Shown here piece by piece: positions 24,191 through 33,911 of a DNA stretch of 64,000 nucleotides. Source of the DNA: CAVRZR01 sp964354215 (GTDB taxonomy: Bacteria; Actinomycetota; Coriobacteriia; Anaerosomatales; CAVRZR01); assembly GCA_964354215.1 (NCBI GenBank), contig CAYGYT010000002.1:82030-146029 (forward strand). Reading direction: 5' to 3'. How positions within the stretch are numbered: position 1 is the stretch's first letter; the number at the start of each line of letters is the position of its first letter. The notes under the pieces are model-generated. The model worked only from the letters and a program-made list of their open reading frames with translations. It did no database searches and had not been told where the DNA came from. The translations under genes and the position numbers were made by a program.

Positions 24191-27100
24191 ATGAGTTCCG
24201 GATTCGTCCACCTCCACGTACACTCGACGTTCAGTTTCATGGACGGCGCTGCGTCGATCGACGAGCTGGTCGAGCGCGCGGTCGCCTTCGACATGCCGGC
24301 ACTCGCGCTCACCGACCACCAGGGTCTCTCGGGAGCGATCCGCTTCTACGAGCGCTGCAACAAGGCCGATATCAAGCCCATCCTCGGCGCCGAAGTCGTC
24401 GTCGAGACCGCCGGTATCGCCGGTGACGAGTCGGACCTCCCACCCGAGCGTCGTCTCGTGCTGCCACCAAGCGTCGGGTTCGGGCGAGCCGCTGGCTCAG
24501 GCTTTCATCTGACTCTGCTCGTGCGCGACCTTACCGGGTATCGCAACCTGTGCCAGCTGCTCTCAAAGACGCACCTGCGCGGACCAGGGCAGCCGTCAAT
24601 CGTGCGCCTGTACGACCTCGCCGAGCACGCCGAGGGACTCATCGGCCTGTCGGGTTGCCCGAACGGAGAGGCTGCGAATGCGCTGCTCGCAGGCGCGCCT
24701 GGCCGGGCTCGCGAGGCTCTGCGCCGCCTTGCGAGCTGTTTTGAGCCCGGCGACTTTTGTGTCGAGCTCACCCACACCCTCACTCCGAACGCGCCCCGGC
24801 TCGTAAACGGCCTTGCCGGCCTCGCCGACGACCTCGCACTGCCCGTCGTGGCCACGAACAACGTGCACTACCTGCGCTCCGAGGACTTCCGCCTTCACGA
24901 CGTGCTCGCCTCGGCAGGCGCTCGCATGGCGCTCCCGGGTCCGTACGACCGCCCGAATGCCGAGCTCTGGTTCAAGACTGGCGCCGAGATGCGCCGCCTG
25001 TTTGCCACCCTGCCGAGAGCATGTGACGCAACGCTCGAGATCGCGGCGCGCTGCGATCTCGACCTCGGCCTGGGCGAGTTCCATTTCCCATCGGCCGATA
25101 TCCCGCGAGGCGAGACCCCGTACTCGGTACTCGCCAAAAAGGCGTGGCACGGTCTCGAGCGTCGCTATCGGCCGATGGTGCCCGACGCGCTCAAACGTCT
25201 CCAACACGAACTCGCGCTCATCGAGCGGATGGGGTTCTCGGAGTACTTTCTCGTCGTGAAGGAGATCGTCGACTTCGCACGCTCGCGCGGCATCCGTTAC
25301 TCGGGACGGGGGAGCGCGGGCGACTCGATCGTGAGCTACGCACTCGGCATCACCGACGCCGACCCCGTTGCCTACGACCTGCTCTTCGAGCGGTTCCTGA
25401 ATCCTGAGCGGCGCCAGATGCCCGACATCGACGTCGACTTCGATTCGGCACGGCGAGACGAGGTCATCGACTTCATCTACAAACGCTTCGGATCCGAGCA
25501 CGTCGCGATGGTCGCGACCGTCAACACGATGACGGCGCGAAGCGCGGTGCGAACGGTCGCGCGTGCCTTCGGCTTACCCATAGATGACGTGAACCGCCTG
25601 TCGCGCCACCTGCCGTGGGTCTCAGCGCATCGCCTTCGAGAGGTAGTCGCGACCTATCCCGAGTGCACGCACCACCCACTTCGAGACGAGGGCCGCTGGG
25701 GCATGCTCATCGATCTCGCCGAACAGTTCAACGCAACCCCGATGCACCTGGGCACGCATCTCGGCGGCTTCATCATCACGCGCGAGCCCATCGCTTCGTG
25801 GACACCGCTCCAGTGGGCAGCGAAAGGTGTTGTCGTCTCGCAGTACGACAAGGACGACATCGAGGCACTCGGCCTCGTGAAGATGGACATCCTGGGGCTT
25901 CGGATGCACTCGGCGATCAGCGACGCGGTCGAACTCGCACGGGAGCGAGTAGGCGAGGCAGCGGTGCCTGAGCCCTTCGAGCTGCCGAAAGACGACCCGG
26001 CCGTCTACGGCATGATCGCGCGCGCCGACACCGTCGGGATGTTCCAGCTCGAGAGCAGCGGGCAGCGCAACCTCAACACACGCCTGGAGGCGAGCGAGTT
26101 CGAGGACATCATCGCGGCGATCTCGCTCTTCAGACCCGGTCCACTCGAAGCCGAGATGATCACGCCCTTCATCCGTCGTCGGCATGGGCTCGAGGACGTG
26201 AGCGTGCCGCACCCGGGGATGCTCGAGGCACTCAAGGACACCTACGGCGTCATCATCTACCAGGAGCAGGTGCTGCTCGTTGCAAAGGCGGTCGCCGGTT
26301 TCGATCTTGCCGAGGCCGATTCGCTTCGCCGGGCGATGACGAAGAACCGCTCGCGTGCCGAGATGGAGGGCATCAAGGCGCACTTCCTCGAGCGCGCCAT
26401 GGGACGCGGGGTCGAGCCCGAGGTTGCCGAGGAGGTCTTCCGCCAGCTCGAGGGCTTTGCGGCGTACGGCTTCAACAAGGCGCATGCGGCATGCTTCGCG
26501 GTCGTCTCGTATGCGAGCGCGTGGCTGCGCACGTACTTCCCGGCCGAGTTCGCCGCGGCCATCCTCAACAACGAACCGATGGGGTTCTACTCTCCTCGGC
26601 TCATCATCAACGACGCCCGCCGACACGGCCTTGCAATCCTCCCGCCGCACGTGAACGAGTCTCGATCGCGCTACACCGTCACGGATGACGGTCGGGCGAT
26701 CCGCGTCGGCCTGCAGGACACGCACGAAATGACGCAGCGGCTGCTCAAGGTGATCGAACGCGAACGGGAGGTGCGTCCGTTCCGCGATCTCGCCGACTTC
26801 GTGCGCCGCACACGTGCCGAGGCGCCGGCCGCCTCTTCGCTCATCCGCATCGGCGCGCTCGACGGGCTCGGCACCACGGAGACAGGGCGCCCGCCCACGC
26901 GTGACGAGCTGCTGGCGCTCTTGCCCGAGGTGAAGGCGGTGCTCGCGCGCGAGGGCGTGGCGGGCGACGATACACTCGTGCTCGCACCCGCCCCCACACG
27001 GCCCGCCGAGGATGCCTCACACCCGAGCGGCTGGTCGCCCGCGCGGCGTCTCTCGGCGGAACTGCAGCTCACCGGTCTCTCGCTCACGTGCCATCCGCTC

Positions 27101-27459
27101 GAACTCGCCTCGGGGGACCTCGAGGCGCGCGGCGTCACCTACGCACGCGACCTGCGCACGCTGCCCGACCGCTCTCGCGTGCGTGTCTGCGGTGTGCGCG
27201 AACGGGCGCAGACGCCCCGCACGCGCTCGGGCAAGCGCACGTGCTTCCTCACGCTCGAGGACGCGACCGGCCTGCTCGACGTCGTCGTGTTCGAAGACGC
27301 GCTCAATCGGGCGGGGGAGACGATCGTGAAACACCGCTGCTACCTCGTCGAAGGCACGCTCCAGAACAACGCCGAGCGGGGACTTGCGATCGTCGCCGAC
27401 ACCGTGCGGCCCTACGTGATCCGCACCGGGTCAGGCTCGCCCGTGCGCATCAGGCGCGG
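24191..27459 (+). CDS. dnaE2: Error-prone DNA polymerase III alpha subunit DnaE2 (3' end in gap)
   Basis: At least 1089 residues; the 3' end runs into the second N gap, but DnaE2 proteins are usually about 1050-1100 residues, so little is missing. Order: PHP domain (HLHVHS, residues 7-12), palm with GRGSAGDS and the catalytic aspartates Asp412 and Asp414 (PDIDVDF), VKMDILGLR with the third acidic residue, FNKAHAACFAVVSY, and the OB fold (TCFLTLEDATGLLDVVVF). Size and context under a LexA box identify the translesion form, not the replicative one. In other bacteria it works with ImuA and ImuB, neither of which is adjacent here. Confidence 0.88.
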
Positions 27460-27559
27460 NNNNNNNNNNNNNNNNNNNNNNNNNNNNNNNNNNNNNNNNN
27501 NNNNNNNNNNNNNNNNNNNNNNNNNNNNNNNNNNNNNNNNNNNNNNNNNNNNNNNNNNN
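27460..27559. other. Assembly gap (100 N)
   Basis: Second run of 100 N. The flanks do not repeat each other, so real sequence may be missing here: the end of dnaE2 and the end of the convergent lipoprotein gene. Confidence 1.
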
Positions 27560-28332
27560 GCCTCGGAAACGCGCACGACCGGGACGGTGTTTGAGCCGAC
27601 CTTCTTCGCCCCAACTATGTCGCCGAACACCTCGACATAGGCGCCCTGCCAGCCCGAGGTCGTCGGGTCGCCGAACGGTCCCTCAGAGAGCACGAGCGAG
27701 GTTGACGCCGGTCGACCGCCCCCGAAGGGCATCTCGTTCAGCAACACCCACGAACCTGGCTTGGAGTTGTCCGCCGAGTCCGCGTAGGACAACGTGCCCA
27801 CGCCGCGCAGATCACTGTTGGGCATCGTCTGGGTACCCGGCTTCTCGACGCGCGCCCAGCGGAATGGCACGCCGCTGAGCCCCTTGCCTCCGGACTCCGA
27901 TCGCACGTCTTGAATGCGGCTGATGGAGTCGGCCTCCAGAGAAGGCGGCGAACCATCCACGGTTTCGTTGAGCGTTCCCTCGGCGACCACGTACGCTCCC
28001 GCCAAGTCCGAGAGCGGCGGCTGCGTGAGATCCTCGGGGTTGGAGATGGCCACACCTGGGGCGTCACCGCTCATCGACGGCATTCGCGGAGCAATCCTCC
28101 ACGGACCACGAACGCTCTCGCCCTCGAGGGTTCCGATTATCTGCGCGCGTTCAGCAGGAAGGTCGTAGATCCCGGGGGGCGCAAGATCCTGCGCAAGTCG
28201 CTCGGCCGTCGAGACCTTGTCGGCGGGCGGTTCTTCAGTTGGTGACGGAGCGCATGCTGCGAGCCACGTCATCAGAGCCGCCACAGCGACAGCGCTGAGG
28301 GCAAACAAGAGCGAGCGGCGTGAGCGTCGCAT
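27560..28332 (-). CDS. Lipoprotein of unknown function with a duplicated module (3' end in gap)
   Basis: At least 257 residues. A signal peptide with the lipobox LAAC is at residues about 24-27 (CAPSPTEEPP after the cleavage), so the protein is predicted to be membrane-anchored outside the cell. Two similar modules can be seen: a first strand pattern (AQIIGTLEGESVRGPWRIA, then GAYVVAEGTLNETVDG) and a second (GVGTLSYADSADN, GSWVLLNEMP, then GAYVEVFGDIVGAK), which recall small OB-like folds. I do not recognise the family. It is convergent with dnaE2 and divergent from nothing; dinB lies upstream on the same strand, 38 bases away. Confidence 0.6.
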
Positions 28333-28370
28333 CGACTACCTCTCGGAGGAGACGCAGAACACTGCAGCAG

Positions 28371-29669
28371 TCACGAGTCGACATCGTCCGCGCCGGTGTC
28401 CGGAGCTGCTGGAGTCGTCGTCTCGGCTGATGACGCAGGCGGTGCAGCAAGTTCGCGGCCGAATCGTAGCGCGCCGTCGCCAAAGCGACCTCGGACGGCG
28501 TCGAGTCCACGAGCGAGGCTGTCTCGTCGGGACACCTCCCTATCGTGGGCAGACGCGCCGCCCGACGCTGCGTCATCACACAGAAGTTCCAGCTGCTCGA
28601 CCCGTTCGTCGAACCCGCTGAGGCCCACCCCGAGAAGCCGCACTCCAACGCCGGGCGACCAGGCAGAGCCGACGAGTTCTCGGGCGACCGAAAGGAAGTC
28701 GTGCTCGTTGTCTGTGGCCGCCGCAAGCGTGCGCTGGATCGTTCGCGTGGTGAAGTCGCTGTAGCGCAGCTTGACCGTCACGGTGCGGCCGGCCATCCCC
28801 TTGGCTCTCAGCCGCGAGCCAACCCGCTCGACCAGTGCCTCGAGCGCACAACCGAGTTCCGCCGGGTCGTGCACGTCGGTCGCGAACGTGCGCTCGTTCG
28901 ACACCGACTTTGCCGGCGCGTTCTCGTGGACCGACCGGTCGTCGATTCCTCGCGCTCTTCGCACAAGAGAAGGCCCGTACGAGCCGAGGACCTCCAGGGC
29001 AGTCGAATCGTCGAATCGCGCGAGGTCGCCGAGGGTCACGACGCCGAGCCGCTCGAGCCTGCCCACGGTCTGAGGGCCGATGCCGCTCATCACGCTCACC
29101 GGCAGGGGCGCGAGGAACGCCGCCTCGGTTCCCGGGGAGACGATGGTGAGGCTGTCCGGCTTCTGGTAGTCGGACGCGATCTTCGCGACCGTCTTGGAGG
29201 TGGCAAGCCCGGCCGAGCACGTGATTCCGAGTTCGGCCACGCGCGCTCGGATGCGCTCGGCGATAGCAACCGGGTCTTCATCCGCGAACTCCCCGGGGGT
29301 GACATCGAGGAATGCCTCATCGATCGACACGGGCTGCACGAGTGGCGTCTCGGATTCGAAGATCGAGCGGACCGCTTTCGAGAGCTCACGGTATCGCTCG
29401 AACCGCGCGGGCGCCCAGATCGCATCGGGACACAACTTCACCGCTCGCGCAGATGGCATCGCAGAGCGGATTCCGAACCGTCTTGCTTCGTACGACGCAG
29501 TGGAGACAACGCCGCGCTTGGCCGGGTCCCCGCCGACGATAACGGGCCTGCCTCGCCACTCGGGGTGATCGAGCTGCTCGACCGCCGCGAAGAACGCGTC
29601 GAGGTCAACGTGCAGAATCGCGCGACCACGCCAGGTGTCAGTCCTGCGGATGTCTGTCGCTTTGGCCAT
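28371..29669 (-). CDS. dinB: DNA polymerase IV (Y family)
   Basis: 432 residues. Catalytic residues Asp22 and Asp24 (HVDLDAFFAAVE) and Asp117-Glu118 (SIDEAFLDV) are intact, as are SYEARRFGIRSAM and the HhH region (GIGPQTVGRLERLGV). The little-finger domain ends near residue 360; the final 70 residues are a disordered Ala/Pro/Thr-rich tail without a clear clamp-binding motif. A TAGACT box at 29681-29676 lies six bases before the ATG, which suggests a leaderless mRNA. No LexA box was found upstream. Confidence 0.94.
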   Translation of the reverse strand: MAKATDIRRTDTWRGRAILHVDLDAFFAAVEQLDHPEWRGRPVIVGGDPAKRGVVSTASYEARRFGIRSAMPSARAVKLCPDAIWAPARFERYRELSKAVRSIFESETPLVQPVSIDEAFLDVTPGEFADEDPVAIAERIRARVAELGITCSAGLATSKTVAKIASDYQKPDSLTIVSPGTEAAFLAPLPVSVMSGIGPQTVGRLERLGVVTLGDLARFDDSTALEVLGSYGPSLVRRARGIDDRSVHENAPAKSVSNERTFATDVHDPAELGCALEALVERVGSRLRAKGMAGRTVTVKLRYSDFTTRTIQRTLAAATDNEHDFLSVARELVGSAWSPGVGVRLLGVGLSGFDERVEQLELLCDDAASGGASAHDREVSRRDSLARGLDAVRGRFGDGALRFGRELAAPPASSAETTTPAAPDTGADDVDS

Positions 29670-29675
29670 GCACCG

Positions 29676-29681
29676 AGTCTA
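29676..29681 (-). promoter_or_regulatory. -10 box of dinB placed for a leaderless transcript
   Basis: TAGACT on the minus strand, six bases before the ATG at 29669, so transcription would start at the initiator codon. No clear -35 and no Shine-Dalgarno sequence. Confidence 0.45.
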
Positions 29682-29775
29682 GTACCCGTTGCTGATGCGG
29701 ACGAGCGACGGCTCACCGTTCACAGCAAGCCTCGGCTACAATCCAGTGGCTTGAGGCCTTGAGGAGGACTACCGC

Positions 29776-30651
29776 GTGCTGATCGGCGCACATGTATCCG
29801 TTGCGGGCGGCTACGAACGAGCGCTCGACTACGCGCTCTCAGTGGGTTGCGAGTGCGCGCAGCTCTTCGCCAAGAGCCCGCGACAGTGGAAGGGTCCGGC
29901 TATCGATCCGGAGTCCGCTCGCAGGTTCGTGGAAGCACGAGCCGGCAGGGCTTTCGGTCCGGTCTTCACCCACGCGGCCTACCTGCTGAACCTCGCGACG
30001 CACGACGATGCGCTGTGGGAGCACTCGGTCGACGCTCTTGCCGACGAGCTCGCACGAGGTGCTCTGCTCGAAGCCGCCGGCGTGGTGACCCACGTTGGAA
30101 GCGACAGGCTCCAGGATCCGGCGCGCGCGGCGGGCCGCGTAGCTGACGCGGTGTGCCGCGCGTTCGAACGCTGCGGGCATTGCGGTAGCGAGATCCGCTT
30201 GCTTCTCGAGAACACGGCTGGCGCGGGCACCTCCTTCGGCTCGACATTCGACCAGCTCGGGGAGGTGATCGAGCGGACCGGCCTGCCGTCCGAGTCGGTC
30301 GGTGTCTGTCTCGACACCTGTCATGCGCACGCGTACGGACTGACTCTCGATACTCGCGACGGCTGGTCCGAACTACTCGATTCGGTCTCTGCGAACGTCG
30401 GGTTCGGCCGACTCGGACTCATCCACGCGAACGACTGCATGTTCCCGGCTGGCGAGCGACGTGACAGACATGCTTGGATAGGCGACGGGACGATCGGATA
30501 CGTGGGCTTCTCGGCGATGCTCTCGGCGGTAGAGGAGAGTCCGGAGCTCAAAGGGCTCTGCGCGATCACCGAGATGCCGGGCGACCCGCCCCACAAGGAC
30601 GAGGAGAACCTGAGGCGACTGCGCCGGCTACGCGATGGGGTTCGAATGTGA
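29776..30651 (+). CDS. nfo: Endonuclease IV (AP endonuclease)
   Basis: Cuts abasic sites in base-excision repair. 291 residues, TIM barrel with three metal ions. Metal ligands are visible in GAHVSVAGG, HAAYLLNLA, TLVGS-like THVGSD, LLENTAG, CLDTCHAHAYG, LIHANDC and ITEMPGDPP. GAGGAGGA at 29761-29768 decides the GTG start. A TACAAT at 29737-29742 is a probable -10. It is transcribed away from dinB, and with dnaE2 it makes this a repair island. Confidence 0.93.
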   Translation: MLIGAHVSVAGGYERALDYALSVGCECAQLFAKSPRQWKGPAIDPESARRFVEARAGRAFGPVFTHAAYLLNLATHDDALWEHSVDALADELARGALLEAAGVVTHVGSDRLQDPARAAGRVADAVCRAFERCGHCGSEIRLLLENTAGAGTSFGSTFDQLGEVIERTGLPSESVGVCLDTCHAHAYGLTLDTRDGWSELLDSVSANVGFGRLGLIHANDCMFPAGERRDRHAWIGDGTIGYVGFSAMLSAVEESPELKGLCAITEMPGDPPHKDEENLRRLRRLRDGVRM

Positions 30652-30669
30652 GCGCCCTCACAGTACAAT
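30641..30669 (+). promoter_or_regulatory. Possible promoter for the Glu/Pro-rich protein
   Basis: TACAAT at 30664-30669 with a weak TTCGAA 17 bases upstream, inside the end of nfo. It would give a leader of about 115 bases. Confidence 0.35.
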
Positions 30670-30789
30670 CGTTAGAGGCCCGCAGAGCAGCACTCGGATT
30701 CTCCAGCACGCATCGCTACGCGCCGATAGACACGTCGGACACCCCGTGGCGGTGCGCTCACAGCACGCGACACTACAGAGAGGCCTGAT

Positions 30790-32181
30790 ATGTCGTACGT
30801 CGTCGTGAAGCGCGTTGACGATGCAGTTGCGCTCCTATCCGAGCGCGCGTTCGCCTCCCGGCAAGAAGCGCTGCTCGAACTGGCGCACGTGTTGGGCGAC
30901 CCTCGTCTGCTCGAGGAGGGCGCCGACTACGTGGTGCTCGATCTCGACGCGTCAAGTCCCGTGTTGCTGTTGCCTGTGGAGCCTGAGATGGCCCACGACG
31001 AGGTCGCAGCCGAATCGCTCGATATGGAAGCCGCACTCGCCGACGTTCCGCAGGCGGATGCCACCCCTGCCGAGAGCACCGCGATCCAAACCCTGATCGT
31101 GGAAGAGGCGGTGCTCGAGGAAGCGACCGTCGACGATTCGATCCCCGCCGAAGTGGTCATCGAGACCGTTGGCACGGATGAGGGCATACCGGATGTCGCC
31201 CTGGCAGCGGCCTTCTCAGAAGAGCCCGAGCCCGCTTGTGAGCCTGCATCCATCGCCGAACCCATCGTCGAGGCGCCAGAACCTGATCAAGACCCGGTGC
31301 AGGAGCCGGCTGAGGAGATCGTCACGGACGCCGCTGCGGCCGCGCCGCAGGCGCTGGAGACGCCGGTCGTGGCTCCACTCGAGCTGCCTGAGCTCGAAGC
31401 CCCGCCGGTCGAGCCGACTCCTCCTCCAACGCCCGAAGAAGTCGACGAGGCACTTGAGGAACTCCTTGCCAACGCAGGACCCGCACCCGCGGGCGCCGGT
31501 CGCGAGAAGAAGCAAGCGGGTGGGAGCGCGTGGCCGTGGCGCGAGAAAGGCAAGAAGGCATCCAAGAGCGCGAAGTCCACGCCTCCTGCGGCACTAGTAT
31601 CGACTCCTGCCGAGACGCCCGACTCCGTTCAGGCGACTGTGGACGAGGTGCTGCCGGCAGTAGCTGCTGGTGCCGCGGCCGTAGCCGTAGCCGAAGTCAC
31701 CCCGTCGCCCGAGCCTCCCGAGCCGGAGCCATTGGTCGCTTCCGAGGTGGTTGAACCCGAACCTGAGCCCGCACCGGAACCTGAGTCCGAGCCGGAACCA
31801 GCGGTAGAACCGGAGCCGGTAGCTGCCGCCGATGTGGCTGCACCCGAGCCGGAACCGGCGGTAGAACCGGAGCCGGTAGCTGCCGCCGATGTGGCTGCAC
31901 CCGAGCCGGAGCCCGAACCCGAGCCCGTGGCTGCACCCGAACCGGAACCCGAGCCGGAGCCCGAACCGGAGCCCGAACCCGAACCGGTCGCCGTCGCCGA
32001 GGCGGTCCAACCTGAAGCGGAGCCTGCAGCGGAACCCGAGCCGGAGATGCCGGGCTACGAGGTTGGAGACAGCGACCTCGACAGGTTCACTTGCGAGGAC
32101 TGCGTCTACGTTACGACCTGTCCGAACAAGGAAGAGCGCACGCCATCCGCGTGTGGGTCGTTCCAGTGGGTGACAGTCTAG
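30790..32181 (+). CDS. Glu/Pro-repeat protein with C-terminal four-cysteine module
   Basis: 463 residues, family not recognised. Residues 1-60 are a compact domain (SYVVVKRVDDAVALLSER, then GADYVVLDLD). From about 65 to 420 the chain is acidic and then strongly repetitive (EPEPEPEP runs, AVEPEPVAAADVAAPEPEP twice), expected to be extended. A short basic patch (REKKQAGGSAWPWREKGKK) interrupts it near residue 240. The last 35 residues hold CX2CX5CX10C (FTCEDCVYVTTCPNKEERT, then SACGSFQW), which could bind zinc or an Fe-S cluster. There is no signal peptide or membrane segment. GAGAGG upstream supports the ATG. Confidence 0.75.
   Translation: MSYVVVKRVDDAVALLSERAFASRQEALLELAHVLGDPRLLEEGADYVVLDLDASSPVLLLPVEPEMAHDEVAAESLDMEAALADVPQADATPAESTAIQTLIVEEAVLEEATVDDSIPAEVVIETVGTDEGIPDVALAAAFSEEPEPACEPASIAEPIVEAPEPDQDPVQEPAEEIVTDAAAAAPQALETPVVAPLELPELEAPPVEPTPPPTPEEVDEALEELLANAGPAPAGAGREKKQAGGSAWPWREKGKKASKSAKSTPPAALVSTPAETPDSVQATVDEVLPAVAAGAAAVAVAEVTPSPEPPEPEPLVASEVVEPEPEPAPEPESEPEPAVEPEPVAAADVAAPEPEPAVEPEPVAAADVAAPEPEPEPEPVAAPEPEPEPEPEPEPEPEPVAVAEAVQPEAEPAAEPEPEMPGYEVGDSDLDRFTCEDCVYVTTCPNKEERTPSACGSFQWVTV
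31801..31914 (+). repeat. 57-bp tandem repeat, two copies
   Basis: 31801-31857 and 31858-31914 are nearly identical and encode the 19-residue unit AVEPEPVAAADVAAPEPEP twice. Shorter EP-coding repeats continue to about 31985. The near-identity at the DNA level suggests recent duplication by slippage. Confidence 0.85.
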
Positions 32182-32196
32182 GGCGCTCCTGCGCCC
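32181..32196 (+). terminator. Short hairpin after the Glu/Pro-rich gene
   Basis: GGGCGC-TCCT-GCGCCC, a perfect 6-bp stem starting at the last base of the stop codon, followed by CGCTTCGTT. Weak T content. Confidence 0.4.
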
Positions 32197-32341
32197 CGCT
32201 TCGTTCCTCCACGAGGGCGTCGTACAGATGCGCGTGCCGTACCAACACGACACGGTCTCCTTAAGCGCTCGAACCAGTTCGCCGATACATTGTGTGAGTG
32301 AGTCTGCACTGCGTTACGACCCCGAGGGTGGAGGGCATCCA

Positions 32342-33847
32342 ATGCGTTCGAGAGCATACGCCGCGGCTATCAGGCTGGTCGTTGTTGCCTCGCTGATCGT
32401 CGGCACGGGACTGGCGCCAGCGATCGCGGCCGACCCAGCGAGTGTTCAGACCCGGCTCAGGATCATGGAACAAGAACTGCCCGACCCAGCTGGGCTGTTC
32501 CACTGGTTCAACAGCCCGAATCCCACGGCGACGTTCGAGGCATCCGTGACTGTCGAAGGTGACCAGCCGCCGACGTCCGACGGATTCGCGTACACGCTGG
32601 ACCGGACGCCGGGGACTCTTGCCGAGATGCCCGCACCCGGGCTTGCCATGGCCTACGCGCCCGCCGAGTGGAAGGACGAGGTGTTCCCGCTCGGCACGCT
32701 CGCGCGCGCCACGCTGGATATGCGCGGGTGGCTGGCGCAGCAGACGTCGACCTACTCGGTCCCAGGTATGCACGACCCTGCCGAGGGCATCTGGTTCCTG
32801 CATGCCCGCTCGGTGACCGCGACGCACCCGGCGCCTTTCGGTGTGCCGCTCGAGGTCGCGTTCGGCCTCGACTTCACTCCCCCGCGGGCAGTGGCGAACC
32901 TGCAATTCGTCGACAAGCGCGGCGCGTCCATTCCGTACGCTCGGCGCGACGTGGTCTGGGACAACGCCACGTTCCTCGGCACGCCCTACGACGAGCTCAG
33001 CGGCGACTCGCGTTTCTCTATCTACCTCAATGGAGAGAGGCTCAAGACCACCCGTCTTGTCCGAGTCGCACGATACATGGGCGCATCGATAGAGGACCTT
33101 GTTCCCGGCAAGAACGTGATCGGGATCGCGTGCATGGACTACGCCGGTAACGAGGGTCCCGTTCGCCAGATCGTCACCTACTCCGATCCCGATACGCCCA
33201 CGATCTCGGTCAAGAAGCCTAGTGCCGGCCAATCCATCGGGCACGTGGCCCAGTTCTCGGTCAACGCCAGCGACAAGGCCGGTATCACCAGTGTGCGCTA
33301 TCAGGTCGACGGCGTGAACGTGGGCAGTTCCACGGGCGCGCCCTACTCCCTCAAGAAGGAGCTCACGGGCTTCTCGGCGGGGAGCCACACGGTCACCGTA
33401 TACGCCACCGACACGATGGGACGCGTCGCCAAGTCGTCGAGTCGCTTCGTGCTCGATCCGACAGCTCCTCGAATCTCCTCGGCCAGCGTCTCGCCGTCCA
33501 CGTTCTTCCCGTTCAAGAAGGACGGCTACAAGGACTACACAACGATGAAGTTCAACCTCTCGGAGTCTGCTCGCGTGACCTTCGAGGTGCTGAACAAGAG
33601 TCGGAAGGTCGTCTACAAGACCGCCTCGTCACGAGCCAAAGGCATTATCGCCTTGCGCTGGGGCGGGGAGGGACTCGGCGAGGCTGCCGAAGGTTCCAGC
33701 GCGGTCTCTGGAGGCACCTTCTACCTGCGGGCAACGGCCGCCGATGCGGCGGGCAACGTTGGCCGCAGCGCGCAGTACTCGGCCACGGCACTCGCGTTCG
33801 AGATCGTGAGGCCTGCACCCAACATCGCGCGCGTCATCCCTCGCTAG
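32342..33847 (+). CDS. Secreted protein with Ig-like domains
   Basis: 501 residues, function unknown. A signal peptide (RSRAYAAAIRLVVVASLIVG, then APAIAA) is followed by an N-terminal region of about 250 residues without a clear family, a bacterial Ig-like domain (about 285-375: SVRYQVDGVNVGSS, GSHTVTVYATD) and a FlgD-Ig-like domain (about 395-490: FNLSESARVTFEV, GTFYLRATAADAAGN). The ATG at 32342 is chosen because it directly precedes the signal peptide and has a GGAGGG upstream. The layout suits a cell-surface or extracellular binding protein. It ends at a strong terminator. Confidence 0.75.
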   Translation: MRSRAYAAAIRLVVVASLIVGTGLAPAIAADPASVQTRLRIMEQELPDPAGLFHWFNSPNPTATFEASVTVEGDQPPTSDGFAYTLDRTPGTLAEMPAPGLAMAYAPAEWKDEVFPLGTLARATLDMRGWLAQQTSTYSVPGMHDPAEGIWFLHARSVTATHPAPFGVPLEVAFGLDFTPPRAVANLQFVDKRGASIPYARRDVVWDNATFLGTPYDELSGDSRFSIYLNGERLKTTRLVRVARYMGASIEDLVPGKNVIGIACMDYAGNEGPVRQIVTYSDPDTPTISVKKPSAGQSIGHVAQFSVNASDKAGITSVRYQVDGVNVGSSTGAPYSLKKELTGFSAGSHTVTVYATDTMGRVAKSSSRFVLDPTAPRISSASVSPSTFFPFKKDGYKDYTTMKFNLSESARVTFEVLNKSRKVVYKTASSRAKGIIALRWGGEGLGEAAEGSSAVSGGTFYLRATAADAAGNVGRSAQYSATALAFEIVRPAPNIARVIPR

Positions 33848-33873
33848 CACACGCAGCCTCCCCTGCGTGGATT

Positions 33874-33905
33874 CGAAACGGCGGCCCCGAGGGGCCGCCG
33901 TTTCG
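33874..33905. terminator. Strong bidirectional terminator
   Basis: CGAAACGGCGGCCCC pairs with GGGGCCGCCGTTTCG, a stem of 13-15 bp with a tiny loop. It ends the Ig-domain gene on the plus strand and, read the other way, rnpB on the minus strand. Confidence 0.85.
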
Positions 33906-33911
33906 CATTCG

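Noticed and set aside
31740..32060. Regular short repeats that might suggest a CRISPR array
   Set aside because: They are in-frame EP-codon repeats inside a protein gene with no unique spacers and no cas genes nearby.
32270..32281. CGAACCAGTTCG palindrome upstream of the Ig-domain gene, resembling a LexA box
   Set aside because: The half-sites are separated by two bases, not four, so the geometry does not fit LexA.
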